From positions 1 to 13,402 of the forward strand of contig NZ_CAMYFI010000062.1 in the NCBI RefSeq assembly GCF_947255005.1: DNA of 13,402 bases, in the 5' to 3' direction. A model generated the notes under the pieces. It saw only the letters and a program-made list of their open reading frames with translations, made no database searches and was not told the DNA's origin. Of this stretch, positions 12,743-13,402 are shown piece by piece. The position numbers were made by a program, and so were the translations under genes. The stretch comes from an uncultured Tessaracoccus sp. (GTDB lineage: Bacteria > Actinomycetota > Actinomycetes > Propionibacteriales > Propionibacteriaceae). Each line of letters opens with the position of its first letter. Position 1 is the first letter of the stretch.

Positions 12743-13402
12743 TTAGACAGTCCGATCTGCCCGCTCGGTAACGCTCGTCGGGAACTCCACGCCCATGCGT
12801 TTGGCGGCCTCCGGGTTGATGGTGAGCTCCAGGTTCGTCTGAATCTCGACGGGTGTCTCCTGCGGCTTCTTCTCCTCCAGAATGCGCGCGATGGTACCGG
12901 CGGTCTGCACACCCTGCGCCTTGTAGTCGGTGGCGTAGGCCGCGCCCGCGCCGCGCTTGACACTGTCCGCGTCGGTGGAGAATACGAACCGCTGCTTGGA
13001 TTCTGCCACCTGCAGCAGAGACTCGAGCGCGGAGACGACAGTGTTGTCATTGCCCACCCAGTACGCGTCCACGTCGAGCGACTCGGCTGCCTGCTGCACC
13101 TCGGAGGAGTTGATGATGGTGGCTTCCTGCACGCTGAGCCCGGCAGCCTCGGCAGCTTCCTTCGCAGCCTTGGCCTGCACTTCGGAGTTCACTTCGGACG
13201 ACGAGTACACAATGCCGAGCCGTTCGATGCTCGGATCTATTTCACGCAGCACCTTGATCTGCTCGTCGGCGGGAATCTGATCCGACGTGCCCGTCACGTT
13301 GCCCCCGGGCTTGTCCATGGAATCGACGAGGCCCGCCGCGACGGGGTCCGTCACGGATGCGAACACGATGGGCTTATCCGCGATCACCTGCGCGAGCGCC
13401 TG
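12743..13402 (-). CDS. ABC substrate-binding protein, copy 2 (5' end beyond window)
   Basis: The last 219 codons of a second PF04392-type binding protein are visible, running off the right edge in frame (QALAQVIADKPIVF at the edge). It is clearly a paralog of copy 1: KPIVFASVTDPVAAGLVDS, GIVYSSSEVNSEVQAKA and NSSEVQQAAESLDVDA are nearly identical blocks. It differs at the likely ligand pocket: GNDN replaces PTDN, and STDADSVKRGAGAAYATDY replaces SDEATMERGAAAGLSVNY, losing the acidic Glu. The signal peptide is not in the window. The stop TAA lies 74 nt upstream of copy 1, so the pair arose by tandem duplication and probably share one importer. Confidence 0.92.
   Translation of the reverse strand, partial: QALAQVIADKPIVFASVTDPVAAGLVDSMDKPGGNVTGTSDQIPADEQIKVLREIDPSIERLGIVYSSSEVNSEVQAKAAKEAAEAAGLSVQEATIINSSEVQQAAESLDVDAYWVGNDNTVVSALESLLQVAESKQRFVFSTDADSVKRGAGAAYATDYKAQGVQTAGTIARILEEKKPQETPVEIQTNLELTINPEAAKRMGVEFPTSVTERADRTV

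Noticed and set aside
1..13402. CRISPR arrays, tRNA genes, rRNA genes, transposases or attachment sites
   Set aside because: I found no regularly spaced repeats, no cloverleaf-like sequence and no transposase or integrase motif; the dtd junction shows no clear duplicated att site.

Overview
The window looks like a contig end from a high-GC Actinomycetota genome. Propionibacteriaceae or a close relative is my best guess, from the style of the SOD, TrmB and YccF proteins and the RepA/RepB plasmid genes; no single marker proves it. GC contrast is strong: 5401-5460 is 45/60 G+C, while 2461-2520 is 20/60.

Bases 1-50 are not biology. They match the end of an Illumina P7 primer, a 10-nt index and the Nextera read-2 transposase adapter, so genuine sequence begins at 51 and the left end is an untrimmed library end.

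Bases 51 to about 4068 are an accessory, plasmid-like segment. It holds a leftover coiled-coil C-terminus (184-420, minus), a toxin-antitoxin pair (613-1099), a second ribbon-helix-helix antitoxin gene (1268-1597) that runs into a perfect 33-bp palindrome, and an AT-rich insert. The insert carries a frameshifted secreted protein (minus) and a divergent orphan ORF (plus). Next comes a decayed second copy of the antitoxin 3' part (about 2934-3074). The segment ends in a translationally coupled replication operon read leftward: a RepA C-terminal remnant with a frameshift, then RepB, then a small Cys2His2-like protein.

At about 4065-4070 the plasmid replication gene abuts the last ~51 codons of dtd (D-aminoacyl-tRNA deacylase). 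Both genes are truncated there, so this is either a plasmid integrated into dtd or an assembly chimera.

From 4069 to the right edge the content is ordinary chromosome. It contains yccF (minus), a trmB-truA-rsmC-like methyltransferase operon with ATGA overlaps, and sodA/sodB. Convergent to these is a leftward string: two tandem substrate-binding lipoprotein paralogs, permease and ATPase (a TrpXYZ-type ABC importer), then a GT4 glycosyltransferase, a membrane-anchored transglutaminase-fold protein lacking the usual Cys, and a YiiM-like MOSC protein. A strong hairpin at 7469-7500 separates sod from the convergent MOSC gene.

I do not see a convincing new multi-gene system. The best candidates for novelty are the AT-rich divergent gene pair between two antitoxin copies, the palindrome at its edge, and the plasmid/dtd junction.
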